A stretch of DNA of 26,885 bases from CBIFVZ01 sp966185765 (GCA_966185765.1 CBIFVZ010000054.1:1-26885), one strand, 5' to 3'. Positions 16,198 to 24,488 are shown, numbered from the stretch's first letter. Notes: generated by a model not told the origin, from the sequence alone. Translations and numbers: made by a program.

Positions 16198-17253
16198 TCA
16201 GGCAGAAACGGTTCGTGCACACGTTTTACGCTGCGGGCGTATAAACAGATACCAGGACGCACTCCAGACGCCGAGGATCATAAACACCAGCCCGACCCAG
16301 CCCTGCCAGGTGAGCATCGCTGTCATCACCAGACCGTTACCGATAGAGCAGCCACCGGCAATACTGGCACCAAAGCCCATCAAAATACCGCCGCCTGCGC
16401 TGCGCACCGACGTGGCCGCATCCGCAGCACGCAATCGGAACTCGCGGCTGGCTTTGGCCGCAATAAACGAACCGAGGAAAATACCGAGCACCAGAAAGAC
16501 GCCCCAGTTGAGAAAGCGGCTGTCGCCCACAACCAGATACTGAAGAATATTCGCGCTCGGCGCCGTGATACCTAAACCAAACATACGGCCTGTGGCAGCA
16601 CTTGACGGCCAGGCGAGTGTGGCTATCAGGCCAATCAGCACCGCCGTAACGAAGGGATGCCAGCGCTTTTCAAACAACAGGTGCGCCAGACCGCTGCGTT
16701 TGGGCGGCAGTGACGCCATCTTCAGCTTTGGCTTACGCAGTTCTTTGCCCACAAACCATAGCGTGACCACAACCAGTAGCACGATAAACGGCCATACAGG
16801 AGCGCCAAAAGTGTCAGGAATGGAGTTATGCGCAGTACTGAGCGCCTTCACCTGCTGGTTAAAGCCATCCATGTGCGCAGAACGCATCAGCGCGCTGGTT
16901 ACCATATAGGTTGCAAGCGCAATCCAGCTGCCAATCAGCCCCTCCCCGGCACGATACCAGGTACCGGTCGCACAACCGCCCGCCATGACAATGCCAATAC
17001 CAAAAACATAGCCACCAACGATAGTGCCAAACCAGGGGAATGCCCCGGCGTCATAGTGAAGATAACCACTGGTAATAAGAGCAAACACGCCAACGCTTTG
17101 TATAGCGATGGCGATAAACAGTGCGTAGAAAATGCGGTTATTTCTGGCGATGTACATATCGCGAAAGCCGCCTGTGAGGCAAAAACGCCCGCGCTGCATG
17201 ACAAAACCCAGCAACGCGCCACAGAACAGGCCGGTGATAATCATGGTCAACAT
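16198..17253 (-). CDS. tsuA: Thiosulfate transporter TsuA (YeeE)
   Basis: A 351-aa polytopic inner-membrane protein of the YeeE/YedE family that passes thiosulfate into the cytoplasm. The three conserved cysteines thought to relay the ion are Cys25 (QRGRFCLTGG), Cys94 (GGCATGTWYR) and Cys302 (GGCSIGNGLV). The internal duplication typical of the family is visible. Length and sequence match E. coli YeeE (352 aa). Two adjacent ATGs exist (17256, 17253). The second has a better distance from AGGA (5 bases) and aligns with the E. coli start. It is co-transcribed with tsuB. In E. coli I recall this pair near the his/yoeB region, not beside yneJ. Confidence 0.93.
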   Translation of the reverse strand: MLTMIITGLFCGALLGFVMQRGRFCLTGGFRDMYIARNNRIFYALFIAIAIQSVGVFALITSGYLHYDAGAFPWFGTIVGGYVFGIGIVMAGGCATGTWYRAGEGLIGSWIALATYMVTSALMRSAHMDGFNQQVKALSTAHNSIPDTFGAPVWPFIVLLVVVTLWFVGKELRKPKLKMASLPPKRSGLAHLLFEKRWHPFVTAVLIGLIATLAWPSSAATGRMFGLGITAPSANILQYLVVGDSRFLNWGVFLVLGIFLGSFIAAKASREFRLRAADAATSVRSAGGGILMGFGASIAGGCSIGNGLVMTAMLTWQGWVGLVFMILGVWSASWYLFIRPQRKTCARTVSA

Positions 17254-17569
17254 CATATTCCTGGCTAAAACATCAAATGATTCAGCAAGAAATTATTTCG
17301 TGCCTGCTGCACGCCAGCCAATAACCAAATGCGATAATATATTACTCACAGGAATGAAGGCCGCATGTGACCGTTGGCCGCACCGGATAAGCGAACCTGA
17401 CTGAACGCGGGTCATAACAGGTTGCAGGCGGAGAAACCGCCTGCGGCAATACGCACCGATAGACGCAAAAAATGAGATATTGCTCACAAATTAATTGTCA
17501 TTGCGCCACCGATGGTTTTAAGATCGTCTCCTCATCTTCCTTTATCCACTAACACAGCGCGATACATTT
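17254..17569. other. Divergent intergenic region between tsuA and sotB
   Basis: These 316 bases hold no gene. An 8-bp perfect stem GCAGGCGG / CCGCCTGC (17424-17431 and 17437-17444) with a 5-base loop lies between the two starts. It has no T run on either side. Near 17374-17400 is a degenerate stretch reminiscent of a REP half (ACCGGATAAGCG). AT-rich sequence near 17320-17345 may hold the tsuA promoter. No CysB site could be assigned by eye. Confidence 0.45.
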
Positions 17570-18763
17570 ATGACGACAAATACCGTCTCACGCAAAGTCG
17601 CGTGGCTGCGAGTGGTTACGCTTGCTGTCGCCGCATTTATCTTTAACACCACCGAGTTTGTGCCAGTCGGGCTGCTTTCCGACATTGCGCAAAGTTTTGA
17701 TATGCAGACGCCGCAGGTCGGCATTATGCTGACCATCTACGCCTGGATTGTGGCGCTGCTGTCGCTACCGTTTATGCTGCTTACCAGCAAGATTGAGCGG
17801 CGCAAACTGCTCATTGGGCTGTTTGCGCTCTTTATTGTGAGTCACATTCTGTCTTTTCTGGCCTGGAGCTTTGAAGTGCTGGTGATTAGCCGCATCGGTA
17901 TTGCATTCGCTCACGCCGTGTTCTGGTCGATTACCGCCTCGCTTGCCATTCGCATGGCACCGCCAGGCAAACGTGCGCAAGCGCTAAGCCTGATTGCCAC
18001 CGGTACGGCGCTGGCGATGGTGCTGGGGTTGCCGCTGGGTCGCGTTGTTGGCCAGTACTTCGGCTGGCGCACGACGTTTTTCGCCATTGGTGTCGTGGCC
18101 TTTGTCACTATGCTGTGCCTGATAAAGCTGCTGCCGCGTCTGCCCAGTGAACATTCTGGCTCACTGAAAAGCCTGCCACAGCTGGCTCGTCGCCCGGCGT
18201 TGCTGAGTATTTATGTGCTGTTGGCTGTAATAGTGAGCGGACATTACACCGCGTACAGCTATGTTGAGCCATTTGTGATGCAGGTGGCGGGCTTTAGCGC
18301 CGGGTTCGCCACCTTGATGCTACTGGTACTCGGCGGTGCCGGTATTATTGGTAGCGTACTGTTCAGTAAACTCGGCAATCAGTATGCCTCCACGCTTGTC
18401 AGTAGCGCGATAGCGATAATTCTCGCCTGCCTGCTGCTGCTTTATCCCACCTCACACAGCGCTTCCATGCTGCTGGTGTTGAGCCTGTTCTGGGGCCTGG
18501 CGATGATGGTGGTTGCGCTGGGGTTACAGGTGAAGACGCTGGCGCTGGCCCCGGATGCCACCGACGTGGCGATGGCCCTGTTTTCCGGTATCTTTAATAT
18601 CGGTATTGGCGCAGGCGCGCTGCTGGGTAATAAAGTCAGCCTGCATATGTCAATGGCAGATATCGGCTATGTGGGGGCCATTCCTGCGCTGGCGGCACTG
18701 GTGTTCTCGGTTGTGGTTTTCCGCCGCTGGCCGGTGGCGCTGGAAGAGCAGCCTGAACACTAA
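17570..18763 (+). CDS. sotB: Sugar efflux MFS transporter SotB (YdeA)
   Basis: A 397-aa MFS transporter with 12 predicted helices, one residue longer than E. coli SotB and clearly its orthologue. The N-terminus SRKVAWLRVVTLAVAAFIFN, the motif around MLTSKIERRKLL and the block SITASLAIRMAPPGKRAQAL are the same. In E. coli it exports arabinose and IPTG and limits sugar overload. No strong ribosome binding site is visible before the ATG at 17570. It is monocistronic, closed by a strong hairpin, and convergent with marC. Confidence 0.95.
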   Translation: MTTNTVSRKVAWLRVVTLAVAAFIFNTTEFVPVGLLSDIAQSFDMQTPQVGIMLTIYAWIVALLSLPFMLLTSKIERRKLLIGLFALFIVSHILSFLAWSFEVLVISRIGIAFAHAVFWSITASLAIRMAPPGKRAQALSLIATGTALAMVLGLPLGRVVGQYFGWRTTFFAIGVVAFVTMLCLIKLLPRLPSEHSGSLKSLPQLARRPALLSIYVLLAVIVSGHYTAYSYVEPFVMQVAGFSAGFATLMLLVLGGAGIIGSVLFSKLGNQYASTLVSSAIAIILACLLLLYPTSHSASMLLVLSLFWGLAMMVVALGLQVKTLALAPDATDVAMALFSGIFNIGIGAGALLGNKVSLHMSMADIGYVGAIPALAALVFSVVVFRRWPVALEEQPEH

Positions 18764-18777
18764 GTGAAACGCTGGCG

Positions 18778-18811
18778 ACAGAAAGGGAGCCGCTGGCTCC
18801 CTTTCTGTTTG
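18778..18811 (+). terminator. Intrinsic terminator of sotB
   Basis: A perfect 14-bp stem ACAGAAAGGGAGCC / GGCTCCCTTTCTGT with a 3-base loop begins 15 bases after the sotB stop and is followed by TTGT. The T run is short but the stem is very strong. Confidence 0.75.
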
Positions 18812-18867
18812 TCCACCTGATCAGTCAGGTTTACCCAATATCATCCCCGGGCGGCTGCACACAGGCG

Positions 18868-19533
18868 TTAATGATATGTCGCTACAATTTCCAGCACGCC
18901 ATTAATGATGAACTGCACGCCCATACAAACCAGCAAAAAGCCCATCAATCGTGAAATCGCCTCAATGCCACTCTTGCCAACAAGGCGCATAATGGCACCA
19001 GAACTACGCAGAGAAACCCAGAGGATCACACTGACGAGAAAAAACGTCAGCGGCGGGGCCAGCAGGATGACCCACGGCGCAAATGTCGCACTGGTTTTCA
19101 CTGTCGCTGCCGAGCTGATTATCATCGCAATCGTGCCTGGTCCTGCAGTGCTGGGCATCGCCAACGGCACAAAGGCAATATTCGCGCCCGGCTCCTTACC
19201 CAGCTCTTCGGATTTACTTCTCGCCTCCGGTGACTCATGCGCTTTTTGCTGTGGAAATAGCATGCGAAAACCAATAAATGCCACAATCAAGCCACCAGCA
19301 ATACGCAGCCCCGGTATCGAAATACCGAAAGTGCTCATCACCAGTTGCCCGGCATACCAGGCCACCATCATAATGGCAAAAACACACACCGATGCCATCA
19401 GCGACTGACGGTTGCGCTCGGTGTTATTCATATCCCCTGAGAGTCCCAGGAACAACGCTACTGTCGTCAAGGGATTTGCCAGTGGTAACAACACTACCAG
19501 CCCCAGACTAACAGCCTTAACTAAATCCAGCAT
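18868..19533 (-). CDS. marC: MarC family inner-membrane protein
   Basis: A 221-aa membrane protein with six hydrophobic segments, the same length as E. coli MarC and highly similar (LDLVKAVSLGLVVLLPLANP at the N-terminus; ISRLMGFLLVCMGVQFIING near the C-terminus). UPF0056/MarC family; despite its name, no antibiotic resistance role has been proven in E. coli and its transport substrate is unknown. AGGAGAG lies just before the ATG at 19533. It is divergent from marRAB, sharing the 268-base control region that contains the marbox and the mar promoter. Confidence 0.95.
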   Translation of the reverse strand: MLDLVKAVSLGLVVLLPLANPLTTVALFLGLSGDMNNTERNRQSLMASVCVFAIMMVAWYAGQLVMSTFGISIPGLRIAGGLIVAFIGFRMLFPQQKAHESPEARSKSEELGKEPGANIAFVPLAMPSTAGPGTIAMIISSAATVKTSATFAPWVILLAPPLTFFLVSVILWVSLRSSGAIMRLVGKSGIEAISRLMGFLLVCMGVQFIINGVLEIVATYH

Positions 19534-19701
19534 CCTCTCTCCTTTAACCTGCGCCCACCCGGCAACAACGGGCGTGAGTATAAAAAGAATCCCGTTGAGG
19601 TAACAGTTTCTCTCTGTAAGGAAGTTTCAGGGCGTTACACGCAGGGAACAATCCGGTCATACGCATCACAATCAGACACATTCCGCAATATTTCATTAGC
19701 A

Positions 19702-19720
19702 ATTTAGCAAATAGTGTGAT
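19702..19720 (-). promoter_or_regulatory. marbox (MarA/SoxS/Rob site)
   Basis: Read on the minus strand, ATCACACTATTTGCTAAAT fits the consensus AYnGCACnnWnnRYYAAAY except for one base (A for the G of GCAC). It lies 18 bases upstream of the mar -35 box in the same orientation as in E. coli. It should allow MarA, SoxS and Rob to activate marRAB. Confidence 0.75.
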
Positions 19721-19737
19721 CTGCATCAGGGTTCTGA

Positions 19738-19766
19738 TTGACAGATGCTTTCATGCAAAATAATAT
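19738..19766 (+). promoter_or_regulatory. marRAB promoter
   Basis: TTGACA (19738-19743) and TAATAT (19761-19766) are separated by exactly 17 bases. This is a near-consensus sigma70 promoter placed where the E. coli mar promoter lies. The implied transcript starts near 19773, about 30 bases before marR. Confidence 0.85.
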
Positions 19767-19784
19767 CTCGCGTAATTAATCTAC

Positions 19785-19796
19785 TTGCCTGGGCAA
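19785..19796. promoter_or_regulatory. MarR operator (site II type)
   Basis: The palindrome TTGCC-TG-GGCAA matches the MarR recognition repeat. It sits between the promoter and the marR start, at the site II position, so MarR bound here would block transcription. The expected site I palindrome between -35 and -10 is not intact. Confidence 0.8.
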
Positions 19797-19801
19797 CCAT
19801 T

Positions 19802-20236
19802 TTGACTGAAACGAGCGATCTGTTTAACCAGATAATCCCGCTGGGGCGGCTGATATACCTGGTCAATCAGCATAAAGACCGCTTGCTCAATGAATACCTT
19901 TCACCACTGGACGTGACCGCGCAGCAGTTTAAAGTACTTTGCTCCATACACTGCGCCACCTGTATTACGCCGGTGGAGTTGAGAAAAATACTGTCGGTCG
20001 ATCTCGGCGCGCTTACGCGCATGCTTGACCGTCTGGCGTGTAAAGGATGGATTGCCCGGCTACCTAATCCCAATGACAAGCGCGGCGTACATATCCGCCT
20101 CACCGCTGAAGGGGCTGCATTGTGTGAGCGTTGCCATTGTCTTGTAGGGCACAACCTGCATCAGGAATTAACAAAAAACCTGACGGCTGAAGAAGTAGAC
20201 CTCCTGGAAAACCTGCTCAGGAAGATTCTGCCGTAG
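19802..20236 (+). CDS. marR: Multiple antibiotic resistance repressor MarR
   Basis: A 144-aa winged-helix dimeric repressor of marRAB, exactly E. coli length. Blocks LSPLDVTAQQFKVLCSI, SVDLGALTRMLDRL (recognition helix) and PNPNDKRGV (wing) are conserved. All six cysteines of E. coli MarR are in place (47, 51, 54, 80, 108, 111), including Cys80, whose copper-driven oxidation releases DNA, plus an extra Cys113. The frame is open to an ATG at 19745, but that would lie inside the promoter. I choose TTG at 19802, which aligns with the GTG start of E. coli marR. It is the first gene of marRAB. Confidence 0.93.
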   Translation: MTETSDLFNQIIPLGRLIYLVNQHKDRLLNEYLSPLDVTAQQFKVLCSIHCATCITPVELRKILSVDLGALTRMLDRLACKGWIARLPNPNDKRGVHIRLTAEGAALCERCHCLVGHNLHQELTKNLTAEEVDLLENLLRKILP

Positions 20237-20264
20237 TAGAAAAAAAATGAAATGAGGTGAGACG

Positions 20265-20663
20265 ATGTCCAGACGTAATAATGACTCAGTAACGATTCAC
20301 AGCATTTTGGACTGGATTGAGGAAAATCTCGAATCCCCGCTGTCGCTGGATAAAGTGTCTGAGCGCTCGGGTTATTCGAAATGGCATTTACAACGGATGT
20401 TCAAGAAAGAAACCGGTCTGTCGCTGGGTCAGTACATTCGCAACCGTAAGCTGACTGAAATCGCACAGCAACTTAAACATAGCAACGAGCCTATTCTCTA
20501 CCTGGCTGAGCGCTTTGGTTTTGAGTCACAACAAACGCTGACGCGCACGTTCAAAAACTACTTCTCTGTACCGCCGCACAAATATCGCGTAACCAATATG
20601 CCAGGCGAGACGAAGTATCTGATGCCGCTGAATAATTATAACAGTTGTAACTACAACAGCTGA
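20265..20663 (+). CDS. marA: Transcriptional activator MarA (AraC/XylS family)
   Basis: A 132-aa single-domain AraC-type activator with two helix-turn-helix units. The first covers about residues 30-52, with Trp40 and Arg44 in SKWHLQRMF as base-contacting positions. The second covers about 78-101 (FGFESQQTLTRTFKNYF). It activates efflux, porin-repression and oxidative-stress genes through marboxes. GAGGTGA precedes the ATG. E. coli MarA ends HYNS; here the end is NNYNSCNYNS, five residues longer and looking like a small tandem duplication of the last codons. It lies 28 bases after marR and before marB. Confidence 0.96.
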   Translation: MSRRNNDSVTIHSILDWIEENLESPLSLDKVSERSGYSKWHLQRMFKKETGLSLGQYIRNRKLTEIAQQLKHSNEPILYLAERFGFESQQTLTRTFKNYFSVPPHKYRVTNMPGETKYLMPLNNYNSCNYNS

Positions 20664-20741
20664 TTGAGTGTGGACGCCATGCCGACGGCAAACGCTTGTA
20701 AGCCGCCCAGTCTGTACGTTCCTGAATCTGTCGAGGAAAAC

Positions 20742-20951
20742 ATGAAACGCTTAACGGTGAGTGCGGTACTGCTGACGCTCTTTTGTGCTACGGCTCAGGC
20801 TGCGACTGAACTCGCTCCCTCTGGTGACAGCAATAGTGAAGTCACGCTCATCCAGCCTGCCGACAACGCGCCTGCATGGGATTTCAACCATATGGGTACA
20901 GGCAGTGACAAATCAGAAACGTTAGCGTCCCCCTACTACAACGTTCGTTAG
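20742..20951 (+). CDS. marB: MarB, small periplasmic protein
   Basis: A 69-aa protein with a clear Sec signal peptide (MKRLTVSAVLLTLFCATAQA, cut after AQA). The mature part is variable up to a C-terminal conserved block, FNHMGTGSDKS ... PYYN, shared with E. coli MarB (72 aa). Its role is unclear; it has been reported to lower marA expression. The frame opens 78 bases earlier, but GAGGA lies 5 bases before the ATG at 20742. It is the last gene of marRAB. A GC-rich inverted repeat (GGGCAG / CTGCCC, about 20962-20980) without a T run follows, convergent with eamA. Confidence 0.9.
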   Translation: MKRLTVSAVLLTLFCATAQAATELAPSGDSNSEVTLIQPADNAPAWDFNHMGTGSDKSETLASPYYNVR

Positions 20952-20992
20952 GCCTTTTCCGCGGGCAGACGTCAGCCTGCCCGGAAGACTCA

Positions 20993-21895
20993 CTACTGTG
21001 GCGCACCACGAATCAACCGCACTATCCTGCCACCCAGAACATTCACGCACAGCCCCGCCATCACCAGCAATGCACCGCACAATTGCAGTGGCGTAAGTGC
21101 TTCATCAAGTAACAACGCCGCGCTGATTAACCCCACCACGGGCACCAACAGCGATAGCGGCGCCACTCGCCAGGTTTCATAGCGCCCAAGCAGCGTCCCC
21201 CAGATACCGTAGCCCACAATTGTCGCCCCGTAAGCGAGGTAGACCAGTGACAGTATGGTGGTCAAATCAATATTAACCAGGCTTTGCCCCACCACCTGTG
21301 CGCCATCAAACAACAGGCTTGCCAGCAGAAAAGGCACAACAGGGATAAGCGCACTCCACACTACCAACGACATCACCTCAGGCTGAGGCTGAACCTGCAT
21401 AAGTTTTTTATTAAAGATATTGCCACAGGCCCAGCAAAATGCCGCCGCCAGCGTTAGCATGAACCCCATCAGCGCCACGCTCTGGCCCTGCATACTACTT
21501 TGCGCCAGCAACACAACACCCAGCACGGCAAGCGTAATGCCCACCACGTGCTGGCGCGTAAGACGCTCGCCGAACGCCACTGCCCCCAACACAATAGTGA
21601 AAAAAGCCTGTGCCTGGAGCACCAGCGAGGCAAGCCCAGCAGGCATACCAAACTTAAGAGCACAGAATAAAAACGCAAACTGACCAAAGCTGATAGTCAG
21701 CCCATAGCCCAATAGCAGACGTAATGGCACCCGCGGGCGTGCAACAAAGAACAGCGCAGGAAATGCCACCAGCACAAAACGCAGTCCTGCCAGCAGCAGC
21801 GGCGGCATGGCATGCAGCCCCATTTTAATAACAACAAAATTCACTCCCCATACCAGAACCACGAGCATCGCCAGTAGTCCATCTTTGCGCGCCAT
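20993..21895 (-). CDS. eamA: Cysteine/O-acetylserine exporter EamA (YdeD)
   Basis: A 300-aa membrane protein of the drug/metabolite transporter superfamily with two EamA repeats, about ten helices. The first begins MARKDGLLAMLVVLVWGVNF; the second contains FCWACGNIFNKK and ends with the conserved ETWRVAPLSLLVPVVGL. It is the orthologue of E. coli EamA, which exports cysteine-pathway metabolites. The frame is open upstream to 21922; AAGGAG 6 bases before the ATG at 21895 decides the start. It is convergent with marB and divergent from ydeE. Its presence near tsuAB places sulfur import and cysteine export a few genes apart, probably by chance. Confidence 0.94.
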   Translation of the reverse strand: MARKDGLLAMLVVLVWGVNFVVIKMGLHAMPPLLLAGLRFVLVAFPALFFVARPRVPLRLLLGYGLTISFGQFAFLFCALKFGMPAGLASLVLQAQAFFTIVLGAVAFGERLTRQHVVGITLAVLGVVLLAQSSMQGQSVALMGFMLTLAAAFCWACGNIFNKKLMQVQPQPEVMSLVVWSALIPVVPFLLASLLFDGAQVVGQSLVNIDLTTILSLVYLAYGATIVGYGIWGTLLGRYETWRVAPLSLLVPVVGLISAALLLDEALTPLQLCGALLVMAGLCVNVLGGRIVRLIRGAPQ

Positions 21896-22051
21896 ACCCA
21901 ACTCCTTTTTCATTTTGTTCACACAACTTACGCTCTGTGACCGCTGTCAACCAGAAGAAATTTTTCATAAGCCCTGATGAGATAGCGATTATTTTGGTGT
22001 AACGTCGAAGACTTACAGGCAGGACACCACATGACGTAGCGCGATAATAAA

Positions 22052-23245
22052 ATGTTAAAAATAAAAAACGCCTCCACCGCAGCACTGCTGGTGGCTTCCT
22101 TGTTATTAACCGTGGGCCGCGGCATGACGCTGCCGTTCATGACAATTTACCTGACGCGGCAGTTTGCGATGGACGTGCACCAGGTGGGTATTGCCATGTC
22201 CGGGGCACTCACCGCAGGCGTACTGTTCAGCCTGTTTTTCGGCGTACTGGCAGATAAATTCGATAAACGCCGCTATATGCTGGCTGCACTCACCCTGTTC
22301 TTCTCGGGGTTTATCGCTATTCCACTGCTCAACCATCCGCTGACAGTGGTGGTGTTTTTCTCGGTGATTAACTGCGCGTATTCGGTGTTTTCTACCGTAC
22401 TGAAAAGCTATTTCGCCGAGACGCTGGCGGTGTATGAAAAGCCGCGTGTCTTCTCACTTAACTACACCTTTATCAACATTGGCTGGACGCTTGGCCCACC
22501 GCTTGGCACCTGGTTTTTAATGTATAGCCTTAACCTGCCATTCTGGCTGGCAGCGCTTAGTGCAGTGCCGCCCCTGTGGCTGGTGGGGCGTTATGTGCAA
22601 CCGCTGGCACCAATGAAGCAAAACGCACACCTCACCTTGTCACCTGCCTCATTGTTACGCGACAAGGCGCTGCGATGGTTTACGCTGTCCACCTTCCTCG
22701 GGCAACTGGTATTTGGCGCGTTTGTCACCTGTCTGTCGCAGTACGCACTGGCGACTGACGATGCCGAACTGGCACAACAGATTGTGGCTGTCGTGCTACC
22801 CGTAAACGCAGCGGTGGTCGTGCTGTTGCAGTACCAGGTCGGCAAACGCGTACGCCCGGATAATTTACAACGTTTAATGCTCTACGGTTCGCTGTTTTTT
22901 GCCACCGGGCTGCTGGGCTTTATGATTGCCGGGAGCAACCTCTGGCTGTGGGGAGTGGCGGCAGCGGTATTTACGCTCGGTGAGCTGATTTACGCGCCGG
23001 GAGAATATATGCTCCTTGACCATATCGCACCGCCAGGACTTAAGGCGAGCTACTTTTCAGCCCAGACGCTGGGCACACTCGGCGGCGCGCTGAACCCCTT
23101 GTTCACGGGTTATATACTGACCTGGTTGCCACCGTGGGCGCTGTTTGCGTCACTGATTGTGGTGACCGGCTGCGCCTATGGCACCATGCTGATGGGCATG
23201 CGCTGCGGGCCATTTTCTTCGGCCCGCATATCTGAGGCGCATTAA
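22052..23245 (+). CDS. ydeE: MFS efflux transporter YdeE
   Basis: A 397-aa MFS protein with 12 helices, the orthologue of E. coli YdeE (395 aa). Conserved pieces include LLLTVGRGMTLPFMTIYL, the motif A loop GVLADKFDKRRYM, and ELIYAPGEYMLLDHIAPPGL. E. coli YdeE can export arabinose and has been linked to dipeptide export. No strong ribosome binding site precedes the ATG at 22052. It is divergent from eamA. Its TAA stop abuts the TAA of the convergent methionine synthase-like gene with no spacer, so there is no room for separate terminators. Confidence 0.93.
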   Translation: MLKIKNASTAALLVASLLLTVGRGMTLPFMTIYLTRQFAMDVHQVGIAMSGALTAGVLFSLFFGVLADKFDKRRYMLAALTLFFSGFIAIPLLNHPLTVVVFFSVINCAYSVFSTVLKSYFAETLAVYEKPRVFSLNYTFINIGWTLGPPLGTWFLMYSLNLPFWLAALSAVPPLWLVGRYVQPLAPMKQNAHLTLSPASLLRDKALRWFTLSTFLGQLVFGAFVTCLSQYALATDDAELAQQIVAVVLPVNAAVVVLLQYQVGKRVRPDNLQRLMLYGSLFFATGLLGFMIAGSNLWLWGVAAAVFTLGELIYAPGEYMLLDHIAPPGLKASYFSAQTLGTLGGALNPLFTGYILTWLPPWALFASLIVVTGCAYGTMLMGMRCGPFSSARISEAH

Positions 23246-24349
23246 TTACCAGACTTCACTGGCAATTTGCGTGACCAGGCGAACCTTGTCCCACTGTTGG
23301 GCTTCACTCAGGCTGTTACCCTCTTCCGTTGAGGCAAACCCACACTGCGGGCTGAGGCAAATCTGGTTCAGACTCACATACTGCGCCGCCTCCTGTAAAC
23401 GAGCCTTCACGCCCTGTGGATTTTCCAGCTCACCATTTTTGGTGGTGATAAGCCCCAGCACCACCTGCTGTTTGCCCGGGCGCACGTGGCGCAGCGGGGC
23501 AAAATCACCGGAGCGATCGTTGTCGTACTCAAGAAAAAAAGCATCAACGTTGACGCTGCCAAACAGGACTTCAGCGACTGGCTCATAGCCTCCTTCAGAA
23601 ATCCATGTCGAGCGGAAGTTGCCACGACACACGTGCAGCCCAATGGTCAGATCGTCTGGCTTACCTTCAAGCGCCTGGTTGAGCACGCGGGCGTAGATGC
23701 GCGCCAGCTCATCCGGGTCATCACCGCGCTGGCGAATGTGTTTGCGCTGCTCCTCAGAACATAGATAGGCCCAGACCGTGTCATCAAGTTGCAGATAACG
23801 GCAGCCTGCGGCGTAAAATGCGGCAATAGCGTCACGCCAGGTCTGCGCCAGATCGTTAAAGTAGTCATTCAAATCCGGATACACACGCTTATCGATCGCA
23901 CTTCGCCCACCGCGAAAATGCAGCACGCTGGGACTCGGGATGGTCATTTTCGCCACCGCGCTGCCGCTGATGCTTTTCAGGTAGCGGAAATCCTCAAGCA
24001 TAGGGTGGTTACCAAAGCCCAGTTTACCGATAACGCGAACGCTGTGCGCCCGGGTCTGTACACCATTAAATTGAATACCCTGTTCTGCTTCGTAACGCTC
24101 CACGCCCTGCAAACCGTCAAAGAAGTCGAAATGCCACCAGGCACGGCGAAATTCGCCGTCGGTCACCACGTGCAGACCACAGTCACACTGCAACGCCACC
24201 GCCTCGCGGATAGCCGCGTTTTCAACCTGACGCAGTTGCCCGGCGTCAATCTCACCGGCGGCAAACTGCGCGCGTGCCTGTTTAATGCTGTCCGGGCGTA
24301 AAAAACTGCCCACTACGTCGGCGCGAAACGGTGCCTGCTGTCGCTGCAT
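23246..24349 (-). CDS. Cobalamin-independent methionine synthase-like protein (YxjG/YxjH type)
   Basis: A 367-aa protein matching the catalytic C-terminal barrel of MetE but lacking its N-terminal half. The zinc ligands of MetE (His, Cys, Glu, Cys) have clear counterparts: His239 and Cys241 (GLHVCRGNF), Glu274 (FFLEYDND) and Cys336 (LSPQCGFAS). The N-terminus FRADVVGSFLRPDSIK and VVTDGEFRRAWWHFDFF are typical of the YxjG/YxjH branch. It should methylate homocysteine, but the methyl donor is not known. The frame is open to 24436; GGAGAAAGAG just before the ATG at 24349 supports that start. A MetR-type site and a met-box-like palindrome lie upstream. Confidence 0.88.
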   Translation of the reverse strand: MQRQQAPFRADVVGSFLRPDSIKQARAQFAAGEIDAGQLRQVENAAIREAVALQCDCGLHVVTDGEFRRAWWHFDFFDGLQGVERYEAEQGIQFNGVQTRAHSVRVIGKLGFGNHPMLEDFRYLKSISGSAVAKMTIPSPSVLHFRGGRSAIDKRVYPDLNDYFNDLAQTWRDAIAAFYAAGCRYLQLDDTVWAYLCSEEQRKHIRQRGDDPDELARIYARVLNQALEGKPDDLTIGLHVCRGNFRSTWISEGGYEPVAEVLFGSVNVDAFFLEYDNDRSGDFAPLRHVRPGKQQVVLGLITTKNGELENPQGVKARLQEAAQYVSLNQICLSPQCGFASTEEGNSLSEAQQWDKVRLVTQIASEVW

Positions 24350-24411
24350 TCTCTTTCTCCTGCTTCTGCCCGGCAATTTCGCCAGGTGATAGTGCGAATG
24401 ATAAATTAAAT

Positions 24412-24427
24412 AGCCATCTGGATGGCT
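24412..24427. promoter_or_regulatory. Met-box-like palindrome (possible MetJ operator)
   Basis: AGCCATC-TG-GATGGCT is a perfect inverted repeat 63-78 bases before the methionine synthase-like ATG. Read as two adjacent 8-base met boxes it matches AGACGTCT AGACGTCT at about 11 of 16 positions. An AT-rich -10-like stretch follows on the minus strand. A MetJ role is inferred from position and gene function. Confidence 0.45.
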
Positions 24428-24488
24428 GAGCAGCATGAGAATGGCATGGCGATTGCAAAACCTGCAAACGAGAAAAATTCATCAACCC

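Noticed and set aside
15814..16575. 253-codon plus-strand frame over tsuB and tsuA
   Set aside because: It is an antisense shadow of two well-identified genes.
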